Part shown: positions 9,512 to 20,903 of the stretch, in pieces
Position numbering within the stretch: the first letter of the stretch is position 1
How the letters are laid out: every line of letters begins with the position of its first letter
Source: Primulina eburnea
Taxonomy: Eukaryota; Streptophyta; Magnoliopsida; Lamiales; Gesneriaceae
Assembly (NCBI RefSeq): GCF_022965805.1
Contig: NC_133104.1
Coordinates: 27,152,069 to 27,216,068 of the forward strand
Length of the DNA stretch: 64,000 nt
Direction: 5' to 3'
Notes under the pieces: generated by a model
What the model saw: only the letters and a program-made list of their open reading frames with translations
The model's database searches: none
What the model was told of the DNA's origin: nothing
Program-made: the position numbers and the translations under genes

Positions 9512-11146
9512 TTTACTTAATTTATCTTGTATTAATTTTATAAATTCAAAATTATTCTCTTTGATATTTTTAACACTATTTTCAGTTATTTGGTATGGTT
9601 TAAAAATTGGGTTTTTGAGTTTACTATTCGAGGTTTCTATTTTAGTTGTTGGTTGTTTTTGTATTTGTTTTTCTATCCGATCTAGTTATTTTCCTATGGT
9701 ATTTAAATTTGTATTTGTGAAATTATTTTGTATTATGATGTTTTTTATATTAATTTTTTCATTATCTCCTGGATTTTTTTTATAGGAATTGCTTCAATTT
9801 GTTGATTTTGTAATAGTATTTTAATTCCTTGTAAAGGAGGATGATTAGATTGAATTTTTCTAGAATCAGTAATGGTTTCCCATTCTGGTGATTTATTTCT
9901 CATTGTAATAGGATTAACATAGTTTGAAAATGGGTATTCTAAGGAATTTTGAGAGGAGTATATTTCAAACCAATCGAAGAATAAAATGTTAATTTTATAT
10001 TTATTTATAAATTCATAGAATTTTTCTTGAATATCTTTTCTGGTATTCATAAAATTTTCAAAAAACCATAATCTTTTCGCTTTATTATGTATATCATAAA
10101 AATCTTTATGTAAAAAGTTTTTATCTATTTGGAATTCTTTTTCTATAACATTTAGTTCATTAATTATATTTTCTGTTATTGAGGAAAAAGTTGGACTTGT
10201 TGGATCTTGTTCTGATTCAAATTGTTGTTCTGGAATATTCAATTGTCTTCCTATCTTATTTTTGGTATATATAGGTCTAGGTATTTCTGAGGTATAATCT
10301 ACATTTCTTATTACAGAATTGGGTATATCTGAAGTAGAATATCTAGGTTGAGTTTTATAAGGAGAGTTTATTTGTGATATTCTTCCTAAATCTATAGTAT
10401 CTGAAGTTGAAGAATCATCAGATCTACTGTTATGACTACTTGTTCTATCAAAAGAAAGTTTAACTCTTCCATCTAAATATTGAGTTATTTCTTTTAATTG
10501 GGTGTTGGGTTCTTCTTGTTCTATAAATTCTGTTTTGGCAATACCTTCTAAAATCCATTCTTCTGGAAGTGTTATATCTTTCCATTGAATCGGTTTAGGA
10601 ATTACTGTATTAGATTTTCTTAAATCTGTTTGTAATAAAAGAGTTTCTCCTTTTTTACTATGAAATTTTACTTTTGTCGCAAAAGCAGAAATCATGGCTT
10701 TATAATGTACTTTAAAAATTAAGGCTACGGGAATTAAACCTTGAAGCATATTATAATTATGATTTTTAATTTGTAGAACTAAAGATTTTAAAATATTTTT
10801 ATCATTTAAGGAGACTGAAAAATTTGGATAGCAATCAAAAGAAATTGGTCCCGTACACAGACTAGATTCAACGGAACTTAACTTGAGAAAAGAAATTTAT
10901 TGTTTCAAAAGGTTTTGTAAGTTGAATATCTCTTTCTTCTGTTTTAATTGTAAAATCAGTTTTGAAAAATTGATATCTAGAAGTTTTATAGATTTGATCT
11001 TTATTTACTTTAGGAATTTCCCAATTATCAATTGATTTATCAAAATCTTCTATGACTATTTCTTCGGTATTTATTATCCTTCTATTCTCATAAGAAGTTG
11101 AAGTAGCGGAGTTAAGAGAAGTAGATCTACAGAAAATTGAATTCAT
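9512..11146 (-). pseudogene. viral copy delta: ORF1 N-terminus with movement-protein region
   Basis: ORF1 begins at 11146 (MNSIFCRSTS). The frame 11146-10868 is followed, after a one-base shift, by a frame open from 10749 to 9745. The segment from about 10860 to 10560, with GPISFDCYPNF and HYKAMISAFATK, corresponds in position and sequence type to the 30K-type movement protein of petuvirus-like caulimovirids, which opens plasmodesmata for cell-to-cell spread. A serine-rich linker follows, then a block (LWFFENFMNTRKDIQEKF) shared by all copies. This is the only copy in the window that keeps the movement-protein core: the stretch 10139-10940 is missing everywhere else. Assignment as movement protein rests on position and recognition of the family by eye. 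Confidence 0.72.
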
Positions 11147-11661
11147 TTTATTAAAATTTGTGTTTCGATTTTTAATTTCTCTCTACAATCCTAAGCAATT
11201 CTATGGTTTTACAGCCTTAACGTTAGGACTTACTACCCAGACCTTCTTAGACAAAAACACTCAAGAGAAACTAAATTTCTAAAACTCAAATTAAAATATC
11301 GTAAAAACAATTCTTATAACTCTACCCCCCCGGGCTCTGATACCAAAGACTACTCAGTGATACTTAGGGGGATAATTGAACACCAATAGAAATATTCATA
11401 AACAATAATAATAAAAAGCAATTAATAAAAAGAAAATGCAATAACAATAAATAAAGTAGGCGGTTTAACCAGCCATATAATATGTATAATAATATATATA
11501 TATGCAGAATTTAAAGACAGGAATTTAAATACAAGAATTTAAATGCAGGAATTTAAAGATCTTTAAAGATTTGAGGTTCCTCCAGTTTCTGATTGCATAT
11601 AATCTTTAAAGGATTATATGTAGAGCATACTTTTGCAAAGAACACCACAAAATCTTCAAAG

Positions 11662-11693
<32 letters not shown>

Positions 11694-11985
11694 GGTATTT
11701 ATATATATATTTAGGCGGTTTAACCGGCCATATAATATATGTAATAAATATATATACAAGTATTTAAAACATAAATAAAACACACCTTGGAATCAAAATA
11801 AGAACTTCAATATATCTTCAAAGGATTTACAAATTCTTCAAGAACATAAAGCTTGAAAGGTAAGAACACCTTGAATGTGAGTGGAGAAAGTAGGAAAAGT
11901 AAGAAAGAGAAGAGAGAAGAAAGGAAGTGAAAGTGGGAATCAAAACTTGGTATCAAAAAACTTGCCTTTCCTTGGGAGACTTGTC
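11147..11985 (-). other. viral leader, copy delta
   Basis: Untranslated leader between the TATA box and the ORF1 ATG, read on the minus strand. It has several tiny ORFs, four TTTAAATTC-type repeats (11505-11565), a perfect 9-bp hairpin (11596-11604 with 11612-11620), a TA tract of about 28 bp (11661-11688) and two GGCGGTTTAACC motifs. The PBS lies about 190 bp before ORF1. Such leaders in caulimovirids fold and are bypassed by ribosome shunting; that is inference here. Confidence 0.75.
11334..11345 (-). promoter_or_regulatory. primer binding site (tRNA-iMet), copy delta
   Basis: The minus strand reads TGGTATCAGAGC, complementary to initiator tRNA-Met. It is followed by a run of G (GGGGGGGTAGAG) seen in all copies. 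Confidence 0.9.
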
Positions 11986-12075
11986 TTCTATTTATAGATA
12001 TTTTCAAGGGCATTTTCGGAATCTTGAATAGTATTTGTCGTTGTCATGCTTGCATCATTTCGTCGTCATTTTTCA
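11986..12075 (-). promoter_or_regulatory. putative viral promoter between copies gamma and delta
   Basis: The minus strand has TCTATAAATAGAAG (TATA box, 11985-11998). TGACGACG (12061-12068) and TGACAACGAC lie 40-75 bp further upstream, like the as-1 elements of caulimovirus 35S promoters. It lies directly after the end of ORF2, as expected for a circular genome. Confidence 0.65.
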
Positions 12076-12135
12076 TTTTTTTTTTAATACACGAATATTA
12101 CAATCAATTCAAAAATTAAAATTTACAATTCATAT

Positions 12136-13384
12136 TTACATTCCACTGTTTCCAAAAATAGGTCCATCATCATCATCATCTAAATGGATAGAGGGCTTTG
12201 GAGATTCTGATCTGTTTGATAAGGCTGGTGTAAATTTCATCAATATTGCCTGCATATTTTCAGGAGTTTTTGCCGTTGCAAGCATAGCTGCCATTTGAGA
12301 TTTTTGTACCAAAAAGTCTGTCTGCTGTGGTGTTTGGAATGTTTCTGGAGTCTTGACGTTACAGTCTTTAATCCATTTTTGAATATTCATAATTGAAAGG
12401 CTTGGAGGACTTTTAAATTTATCCCACCATTTAACTTTGAATCTTCTTATAAGTACCGGAAGTTTTTGATCAGAAAGTTCTACCGTCCATGCAAGAACCC
12501 ATGGAACATAGAATTTTGTACAAAAAAGGGCTAAGGGTTGTAATGATTTTTCTTCATCTGTGGGTTTATACTGAGCTTTGAATAAATTGAATGAACTTTG
12601 GATTGGGGTTTTAGAATTTCATATGATGAACCGAAAAATTCCCACCATGAATTCCACCAAAATGGAAATTGTTTGGGATCACATATTTTTGTGTCAAAAT
12701 AGAAAAGCCATGTGTGTTTATGTTTTTGGTTTTGGATCAAAAAGGAATTGTACCATGCTTGATGATAATCCCAATAATTAAAAGGTATTTCGAAGAAATG
12801 TGTTTCTTTAAGTTTTTCTGGAAAGAATGGGGATTTGGTTAAGTCATATCCCCAATCAGCTGGAGCAATGACTTTGAGAATCTTACAAGTAGAATATGCC
12901 GGATCTTCATGTTTCTCTTCTAGGAAGAAATTTTTAAATATTACGGATTCTGTAATTTCAAGAATGGCTTGATAGAAATAAGGGGTTTTATTAATATCAT
13001 ATGGTTTATAATATCTTCCTTTTCCAAAATATTTTTGAAGAATCTGGAATGGTTCAGAACTATCGAATCCTCTTTCAGTATTAATAATATTTTGCCATAT
13101 ATGTTTTTCAAAAAATTCTGAAGTGGCTTTTAAATAGGGTTGGGTCAAAGAAACCTGAGGATTTAAAGATTGTTTTTGTGAGGATGTTGTAGGGGAATCA
13201 TCTGAATTTGACAATACCTGGAAAGTATTTGAAACTTGGATTTTTGAGGATTTTTCTTCGGAATTTTCTTTTTCTAGAGATTTTTTGTCCTTTGATGCTT
13301 CAAGAAGAGCTTCAAGAATTTGAAGTCTGGTTTCAATATCACAGTTTTCTTTCTTTGGAATTTGGAGTTTGGATTGGGCAGTGT
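12136..13384 (-). pseudogene. viral copy gamma: ORF2, 3' part
   Basis: The larger part of ORF2 on the minus strand, separated from its start (22154) by the copia element. It ends in an acidic tail (HLDDDDDG) and stop at 12136. The central part is rich in aromatic residues (WWNSWWEFF, KWWDKFKSP), a pattern shared by the other copies. A lost G in a G run near 12607 shifts the frame, so the protein is broken into 13384-12531 and 12390-12136. I do not know a function. The position after RNase H and the overlap with ORF1 fit the second ORF described in florendovirus-like genomes. Confidence 0.75.
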
Positions 13385-14525
13385 TGTTACGCCTTAAACG
13401 CATACAAATCTCGAGGATGAGATTAATGTTTTTAATGCTGTAACATATCCCAAAGTTTTTGTTTTGATGATACCAAAACTTGGCTTAAAAATGTACTAAT
13501 GTTTTATATTGAGGCATGCAGGAAATTAAGATCAAGGTTACGTTCGGAAGCTCCGAAATTTGGTTCGGACGTTCCGAAATTGTGCCAATCAGAAGCAAAA
13601 TAGAAGCTGTTCGGAAGCTGCGAGGAGCAAGTTCGGACGTTCCGAAGACTGGATCGGACGTTTCGAACACAAGCAATCAAATCGCTTCAATCCGGAGATA
13701 ATTTGATCTGACTGTTGATTGAGTAGATTTCGGACGCTACGATGGACATGATCGGAAGCTACGAAGTGTTGAAGATTTCAAATCTCCGGAAACGCGGGAA
13801 TGTTCGGACGATACGAACTGGAGTTCGGACCTTCCGAAGTTGTTCATACACTGTCTGAAAGAATTGTTCGGAAGAAACGAAGTTTGATCGGTCCCTCCGA
13901 AGCATATGTTCGGACCCTACGAAGTCAAGAACGGAAGATCCGAAGTCATTCCAGAAATTACGCAAATTGATCGGAAGTTCCGAAGCATAAACAGAAGATC
14001 CGAACCTTGGCGTCCAAGACTAGTATAAATAGGCCTTTGAGGATGCATTCTCAATCATCCCACTCCATTCTCTCTTGTCTCTTACAAAGCTTTCTACTAT
14101 CTCTTGTGTGCGTTGATTAAAAGAGTTGTAATATCAAAAGAGTTGTAGAAAAAGAGTGAAAGTAATACTCTCGAGTGGGTTGTAAAGTTCGTGGCTATCC
14201 TTGGAGCCCTCAAGGCCAAGTAGACGCATCGAGGCGTGGTTGTAAAAGCTAGCTTGGAGCTCCTGAAGCCAAGTCGTCATAGTGATACCTCGATCCTCAT
14301 CGAGAAGGGGAGACGTAGACGATTCTTCGTCGAACTTCCATAAACATCTCTATCCCTCTTTACTTTACGCATTTACTTTACTACGCATTTATTTTACGCA
14401 CTTACTTTACGCATTCATTTTTATTTGTGATTGTCCCTCAAGTCTTCCGCTTGCAATTTTTGCAAACTCGTTTAAAAACGCTAAAGGGCCTTAAAGAACC
14501 TATTCACCCCCCTTTAGGTTCTTCA
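13385..14525 (+). repeat. 5' LTR of the copia element
   Basis: TGTTACGCC...GGTTCTTCA, 1,141 bp. It holds about 15 copies of an imperfect palindrome of type TTCGGA-NNN-TCCGAA at 13542-14006, directly before the TATA box TATAAATAG (14024-14032). Confidence 0.93.
13542..14006 (+). repeat. palindromic repeat cluster in copia 5' LTR promoter
   Basis: About 15 irregularly spaced copies of a 15-16-bp inverted repeat (for example TTCGGACGTTCCGAA, TTCGGAAGCTCCGAA), some with one decayed arm. They end 18 bp before the TATA box. The 3' LTR has the same cluster at 21061-21525. Sireviruses of other plants are known to carry palindrome clusters of this kind with other sequences. Confidence 0.85.
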
Positions 14526-14527
14526 AG

Positions 14528-14540
14528 TGGTATCAGAGCC
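14528..14540 (+). promoter_or_regulatory. primer binding site of the copia element
   Basis: TGGTATCAGAGCC, complementary to initiator tRNA-Met, 2 bp after the 5' LTR. Confidence 0.92.
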
Positions 14541-14562
14541 TAGTTTTTCAAAATCTTTTAAA

Positions 14563-15190
14563 ATGGCCAATCTAGCAAGCGAGTATGCCCAAGGACAATC
14601 CACAAATCGTCCCCCTCTTTTCAATGGTACCAATTACGGATATTGGAAGAATAGAATATCTCTATACATCCAATCCGTCGATTACGACCTTTGGAAAATA
14701 ACGGTGAAAGGTCCCTATATTCCCATGAAAACGGTGGATGATAAGGAAATTCCTAAGGGAATGGATGACCTCACCAAAGACGATATGAAACTTATCTCTC
14801 AAAATGCTAAAGCTATGAATATTCTTCATTGTTCCCTAGATATGAATGAATACAACCGAATCTCGGCTTGCACCTCCGCCAAAGAGATTTGGGACAAATT
14901 GGAGATTTGCCACGAGGGAACCAATCAAGTCAAAGAAACGAAGAAAGATCTTCTCCAACTCAAGTACGAGACCTTTGAGATGGAACCCAAGGAGGATATC
15001 GACACCATGTTCTGACGGCTCACCCAAATCATCAATGAGCTTGCCCAACTTGGTGAGAACTACCCAACTAAACAAGTGTGGAGGAGAGCCCTTCGAGCAC
15101 TACCGGCGGAATGGGATGCAAAGCGCACGGCTATCATTGAATCCAACAAGGGAGATGCGGCATCCTACGACCTTGATCAACTTCATGGGA
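14563..15190 (+). pseudogene. copia gag, N-terminal part
   Basis: Starts at MANLASEYAQGQ and has the usual copia gag block LFNGTNYGYWKNRISLYI followed by a UBN2-type helical region. An in-frame TGA at 15013-15015 (a TGG change in the FWRLTQ motif) stops the protein after 151 codons. The frame then stays open into the solo LTR at 15191. Gag forms the virus-like particle that packages element RNA. The ATG lies 23 bp after the PBS. Confidence 0.88.
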
Positions 15191-16437
15191 TGTAGTGACC
15201 CGTTCCAGAATCACCTACTAATCAGAACTTAAGCATGCAATTAACTTAATAAAACTGAATCAGATAAACAGCGGAAAAACAACATATACAGCCCGATCGA
15301 ATCAGTAAGTACGAATACTAAAACAACCAAATCAAACTAAATCCCAAGAATAAAATACCAGCAACTACAGGTCAACCCCTGCTAGCTCCCTGTCCTCTCC
15401 CTCCTGGACCGTCCAACCTGAGACCTGCCCCATCGAATAGGGTGTCCAAAACAGAGATAAACCGAGGACGTGAGCATAAAACGCTCAGTACCGAAAGAAT
15501 GAGTATACAAGACTATGACATGCATGTATGCAAAATGTACTGGATACCAGGGTCTGGGTATAACGAAAAACTGCTCAGGCAAATGACGTCAAGGTATGTA
15601 GCACTCTGCGCCGTCGCACCAGGAGGTGGCTCCCATACCATAAACCTGTGGATATACCGGTATCCTGACCACCGTCGGCCAACGGGGTCCAACCATCCAC
15701 AACAACCGAGGGCTGAGCACCCTCTGAACAGGCTATCTCAAAAGATAAACAGGCCCAACATGATTATGCAAATGCCGCATAATAAACCATGCATCATATG
15801 TCAGATAATAATGCAACACATAAACATGCAACACATAGTAAAGCATACTCAACCAGGATATCTCGGATAGTACTTCCGTACCTCAAACCAGTAGATCCTA
15901 GTAATCAGCCCTAGAATCAAGCCTGCGTCCGTAGTCAGCCCACTGATGCCGCTAGCTCCCAACTAGAGCACAGCTCCGCTACAAAGCCAGTAGCTCCCTG
16001 CTAGTGCCCGAACCTCGGGAAAAGCTAGAAACCCATCAGAAACGACTAAAACGCTCTGGAACTCTCGGAATTGGTAATTGAAAAGTGAAGCCTCGCGCCT
16101 CTATTTATAGACGACGATCGGACGATCCGATCCATTTCGGAAGATCCGATCCTGTGCACTTCGGACGATCCGATCCACTTCGGACGTTCCGAACTCTGCA
16201 TGTCTTCCACGTGTCCAGCCACCTGTCTTCGGACGATCCGAACCTCTTCGGACGATCCGAACCCTGACACGGTCTACTGTTGACAAGACTCGGTCTGACA
16301 CCGAACCGAACGGTCCATCCGAACCCACTTCGGACGATCCGAACCTCTTTGGACGGTCCGATCCTGGTTCGTTCCTTCCGAACTCGCAGAATATAATTAA
16401 TCCAATAATTACTCAATTTAGGCATCGGGATACTACA
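15191..16437 (-). mobile_element. solo LTR, gypsy-like, nested in the copia gag
   Basis: 1,247 bp with TGTAG...CTACA ends and a perfect TGGGA duplication (15186-15190 and 16438-16442). No internal region remains, so the two LTRs of this insertion have recombined. A TATA box CTATAAATAG is on the minus strand (16101-16110), so I read it in that orientation. Just upstream of it (16111-16383) are about nine CGGACGATCCGA-type palindromes. The lineage is not certain; the termini and length fit plant Ty3/gypsy LTRs. Confidence 0.88.
16111..16383 (-). repeat. palindromic repeat cluster upstream of the solo-LTR TATA box
   Basis: About nine copies of TTCGGACGATCCGAA-like palindromes, spaced by 8-30 bp. 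The motif and its position relative to the TATA box are the same as in the copia LTRs, although the LTRs are otherwise different. Confidence 0.85.
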
Positions 16438-16442
16438 TGGGA

Positions 16443-17365
16443 CCCTAAAGACCCATGAACTTGAAGTATCTACCCGGAAGGAGACAAAGAAAGATGACGA
16501 CAAAGTAAAGGCGAAATGGATCGCCTTGACCAGTCAACTTGAAGATAGCGACGATGAAGAAATGGCACTCCTCACTAGAAAGTTCAAAAGATTCATGCGG
16601 AGTTCCAACTTCAACAAGAAGGACAAAAAGATTGAGAAGAAAGTGACCTGCTACAACTGTCAACAAAAGGGTCACTATGCAAACGAGTGTCCCTCCAAGA
16701 AGAAGGCCGGCAAAGACAAGAAGAAGGCCCTTCTAGCCACGTGGAGCGACAGCGACAACGAAGAGGAGTCTACCCTATGCTTCATGGCAAAGGAAGATCA
16801 TCTGACCGACTCGGATGACGACGAGGTACCCTCTTACGATGAATTACTCTCCGCTTGCACTAGTATGTACAATAAGGCTAAGTCACTTAGAAATGAGAAT
16901 AAGCAACTTAAAACTGAACTAGAAGCTAGGATGCATGACAACACTAAGCTCAAGACAAACCTAAGAGACTTAGAGAAAGCCTTCAACAAGTTCAATGTGA
17001 GTAGCGGTAAACTAGAAAACCTCTTGAGCATGCAAAGGTGTAACTTCGACAAAGGAGGTCTAGGATATGAAAAGAAATCAGTCAACTTTGCTAGTCTTAT
17101 CGCAAAGGCAAAACTAAGAACACCACCAACATGCACTTACTGTTGTAAGATAGGCCACATAAGACCTAAATGCAAGAAACCTAGACACCAACACAATAAG
17201 AATAGTTATTGGAAATGGATCCCCAAATCCCCAACTACTACTAACCTCAAAGGACCCAAAGAAACGGGTACCAACTATCAAATTGTATCTCAATCTTATA
17301 GGGACAAAGGAGAGACAAGTTATCGAGCACTTGATATCTTGACAGTGGATGCTCTCGACACATGA
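16443..17365 (+). pseudogene. copia gag, C-terminal part with zinc knuckles
   Basis: Continues gag after the solo LTR. It has a basic stretch and then the CCHC knuckle CYNCQQKGHYANEC, an acidic segment (WSDSDNEEES), a probable coiled coil (NKAKSLRNENKQLKTELEA) and a second knuckle-like CTYCCKIGHIRPKC. The frame runs out at 17365 because a one-base change separates it from the protease frame, which starts around 17340 with the active-site motif LDSGCSRH. gag and pol were presumably one ORF in the parent element. Confidence 0.85.
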
Positions 17366-20351
17366 CGGGAGAAAAGAAGCTGCTACAATCCATTCGACCA
17401 AAAGAAAAGGGATCGGTGACCTTTGGAGACAACAGCAAAGGGATCATAGAAGGCATCGGCTCAATAGGTATATCTAACTCTACTATTATTGATGATGTAC
17501 TTCTTGTGAAAGAACTTAAACATAACCTCCTAAGCATTAGTCAATTGTGCGATAGGGGTTATGAAGTCAAATTCACACCACACGATTGCACTGTATCACT
17601 CACAACTGACAAATCCATTAGTTTCAAAGGTTATAGAAGTGAAAATGTTTACAAGGTCGATTTAAAGATTTCATCTTTTTCAAAAATAAAAAGCCTTGTA
17701 ACATTAAATGTTGATGACAACATTCTTTGGCATAGACGACTTGGTCATGTTGGGATGAGCACCATAGAAAAACTTTTAAAACTTGACCTAGTTTCCGGAA
17801 TGCCAAAGCTGAATTTAAAATTAGATTCTTTTTGTGATGCTTGTCAACTTGGTAAACACACAAAGGAATCTTTCAAAAATAAAAATTTTGTATCCACTTC
17901 TATGCCCCTTGAATTACTTCACCTAGATTTATGTGGTCCCTCGAGGACAACTAGTCTAGGAGGTAAATCCTATGATTTTGTCATTGTGGATGATTTTTCA
18001 CGTTTTACTTGGACATTGTTTTTAGCCCACAAAAGTGATGCCTTTGATCATTTCAAAATTTTTGTCAAAAAGGTTGAAAATGAGAAAAATCTTTTGATCA
18101 AACAAATCCGTAGTGACCACGGAACGGAATTTCAAAATGAAAATTTTTCAATTTTTTGTCAAAGCAAAGGCATTGGTCAGAACTTTTCTTGTCCTAGAAC
18201 TCCTCAACAAAACGGTGTCGTTGAGAGGAAAAATAGGACCCTAGTAGAGATTGCAAGGACCATGCTATGTGAGCATTCTCTACCAAAATATTTTTGGGCT
18301 GAAGCTATGAGTTCTGCTTGTTACATCATCAATCGCGTATCAATAAGGCCAATTCTCAAGAAAACTCCATACGAACTATGGAGAGGGAGAAAGCCTAACA
18401 TTTCTTACTTCCGCGCTTTTGGATCAAAATGCTTCATCCACAACAATGGTAAGGACAACCTGGGTAAGTTCGATGCTAAATCAGACAAAGGTATCTTTCT
18501 TGGTTACTCTACTTCTAGCAAAGCATATAGAGTCTTTAATAAACGCACTTTACTAGTTGAAGAATCTATTCATGTCATATTTGATGAAACTAACCCTTGC
18601 TTGCCTAGACCTGTTGTTTCTGATGATGATGATATAGATATCCTTGGCGAAGAGTTGGAGTCCACAAGCCTAGATGATGTTCCTAAAGATCAAGAGGACG
18701 CACCTCTTCCGAAGGAGTGGACTACGCACAAGGATCATCCCATGGACCTCATCATTGGTAGCCCATCGAAGGGAGTATCTACTCGCTCCTCTAATATGTG
18801 CAATTATCTTGCTTTTCTTTCTCACATAGAGCCTAAGAACATAGAAGAAGCTTTACTTGATGATTCTTGGATTATTGCTATGCAAGATGAACTAAATGAA
18901 TTTAGAAGGAATAAAGTTTGGAATCTTGTACCTAGACCCACTGATAGACCTGTCATAGGAACTAAATGGGTATTTAGGAACAAGTTAGATGAGCATGGTA
19001 CAATCACTAGAAATAAAGCTAGGCTAGTAGCTAAAGGATATAGTCAAGAAGAGGGAATTGATTATGATGAGACTTATGCCCCTGTTGCTAGACTAGAATC
19101 CATTCGCATGCTACTTGTTTTGCTTGCTCTAGAGACTTTAAATTGTTTCAAATGGATGTTAAAAGTGCTTTTCTTAATGGTGATTTGAAAGAAGAAGTGT
19201 ATGTTGAGCAACCTGTTGGTTTTGAAGATGTGCACTTATCTGATTATGTGTATAAACTTGATAAGGCTTTGTATGGTTTGAAACAAGCTCCTAGAGCTTG
19301 GTATGAGAAATTGTCTACTTTCTTGCTGTCTAATGGTTTTTGTAGGGGTAAAGTTGATATTACCTTGTTTACCTTGACTAAAGATAATGATTTGCTGATA
19401 GTACAAATATATGTAGATGATATTATTTTTGGTGCTACTAATGAACACTTGTGTAGAGATTTTTCTAAGCTTATGCAGGATCACTTTGAGATGAGCATGA
19501 TGGGCGAGCTCAACTACTTCCTTGGTCTCCAAATCAAGCAATTCAAGGATGGTTTCTTTGTCAACCAAGGGAAGTACATCAAGGAGATGCTCAAAAAGTT
19601 TGGGATGGAGTCTTCCAAAGCCTCATCCACACCTATGAGCACGACAGTCAGACTCGACAAAGATGAGGGAGGTAAACCTGTTGACCAAAAGTTATTTCGT
19701 AGCATGATTGGCTCCCTACTCTATGCGACTGCTAGTAGACCTGACATTATGTTTAGTGTTTGCTTGTGTGCACGATTTCAATCATGTCCAAAGGAATCAC
19801 ACTTATTCGCCTTAAAACGCATTTTCAAATATCTTTCAAATACTCCAAATCTCGGATTATGGTATTCTAAGAACTCATTTTTCGATTTAAAAGCTTACTG
19901 TGATGCCGACTTTGGAGGATATAAGGTGGATAGAAAGAGCACTAGTGGTACTTGTTTCTTTTTGGGAAATTGCTTGGTGTCATGGTTTTCTAAAAAGCAA
20001 AACTGTGTTGCACTTTCAACGACCGAGGCCGAGTATATGGCTGCCGGTAGTTGTTGTGCACAAATTCTTTGGATGAAGTATCAATTACTCGACTATGGTG
20101 TTACTTTTTCAAAAATTCCAATCTTTTGTGATAATACAAGCACCATATGTCTAACAAAGAATCCAGTTCAACATTCTCGTACAAAACATATTGACATTCG
20201 ACATCATTTTATTCGTGATCACATTGAGCAAAATGATGTTGAACTTCACTATGTTGACACCAAGAATCAAATTGCTGATATTTTTACAAAACCACTAGAT
20301 GAATCTACTTTTACTCGTTTGCGTGGTGAACTTGGCATGATTGAGTTGTAA
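17335..20351 (+). pseudogene. copia pol: protease end, integrase, reverse transcriptase, RNase H
   Basis: Domains are in copia order. The protease active-site region [10 protein letters not shown] is at about 17342-17371, and GAG-pre-integrase [11 protein letters not shown] near 17730. The integrase zinc ligands include CDACQLGKH. Integrase catalytic acidic residues are in [14 protein letters not shown] and VVERKNR. RT has [10 protein letters not shown] and the active site YVDDIIFG (near 19410), and RNase H has STTEAEYMAA. A one-base loss near 19132 splits pol into 17362-19188 and 19143-20351. The catalytic residues I can see are intact, so the defects are reading-frame breaks only. The stop at 20351 is followed by 550 bp of non-coding DNA. 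Confidence 0.9.
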
Positions 20352-20903
20352 ACATTAGTCAAATACTCTCGTACATATTTGTTAAATTGAGGGGGAGTAT
20401 TATTAATGTGAGCATTATAATGTCGGATAATACAAATTAATTGTATTTATCCATAATTATGGCTCAACATTCTTTTATGTGCTAAATATTTTAAATTTTA
20501 GGTGTTCCTCATCTTGGCTCCTTCGGAATCACCGTTCCATATTCGGATGCTTCGTTTCACTTCGGATCCACCGAACGTGTTCGGATCGTCCGAGGATGCG
20601 GATTCTTAGCTTATGTTTTTGTTATTTTTGTTTATTTTATCTTTATGCATCATTGTATAAAAGACTTGCATTTATTAGTGGATATTTTACCTGTTTATTT
20701 GTCTCTCTTTATGCTTATGTCTTTTTGATTATCGCAAAAAGGGGGAGAATTTATTTGGTTAAAATTGCTATTAATTCAACCTCTTAGACTTGTTATTTGA
20801 TTAAGGGGGAGCTATTTAATAACATTTAGATTATGTTGATTTCATCTTCATTATTCTTTCTCAATTTTTAACCAAGTTTTGTGATCATCAAAAAGGGGGA
20901 GAT
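20352..20903 (+). promoter_or_regulatory. copia 3' untranslated region with four polypurine-tract-like motifs
   Basis: No gene. GGGGGAG motifs occur at 20387-20400, 20736-20750, 20801-20812 and 20889-20903; the last is adjacent to the 3' LTR and is the expected polypurine tract. A few TTCGGAT/ATCCGA motifs lie at 20521-20600. Repeated polypurine tracts are a known Sirevirus trait. Confidence 0.75.

Noticed and set aside
11334..11345. tRNA gene end (GCTCTGATACCA)
   Set aside because: Only the 12 bases of the primer binding site are present. No tRNA body is found at this or the other PBS sites.
13542..14006. CRISPR-like array
   Set aside because: The repeats are short, palindromic, imperfect and irregularly spaced, and they sit in LTR promoters of a plant retrotransposon.
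14282..14494. 70-codon ORF, nearly repeated at 21801
   Set aside because: Both copies lie in the copia LTRs, downstream of the TATA box, without any domain.
15442..15870. 142-codon ORF inside the copia element
   Set aside because: It is in the nested solo LTR, has no domain and overlaps other random ORFs.
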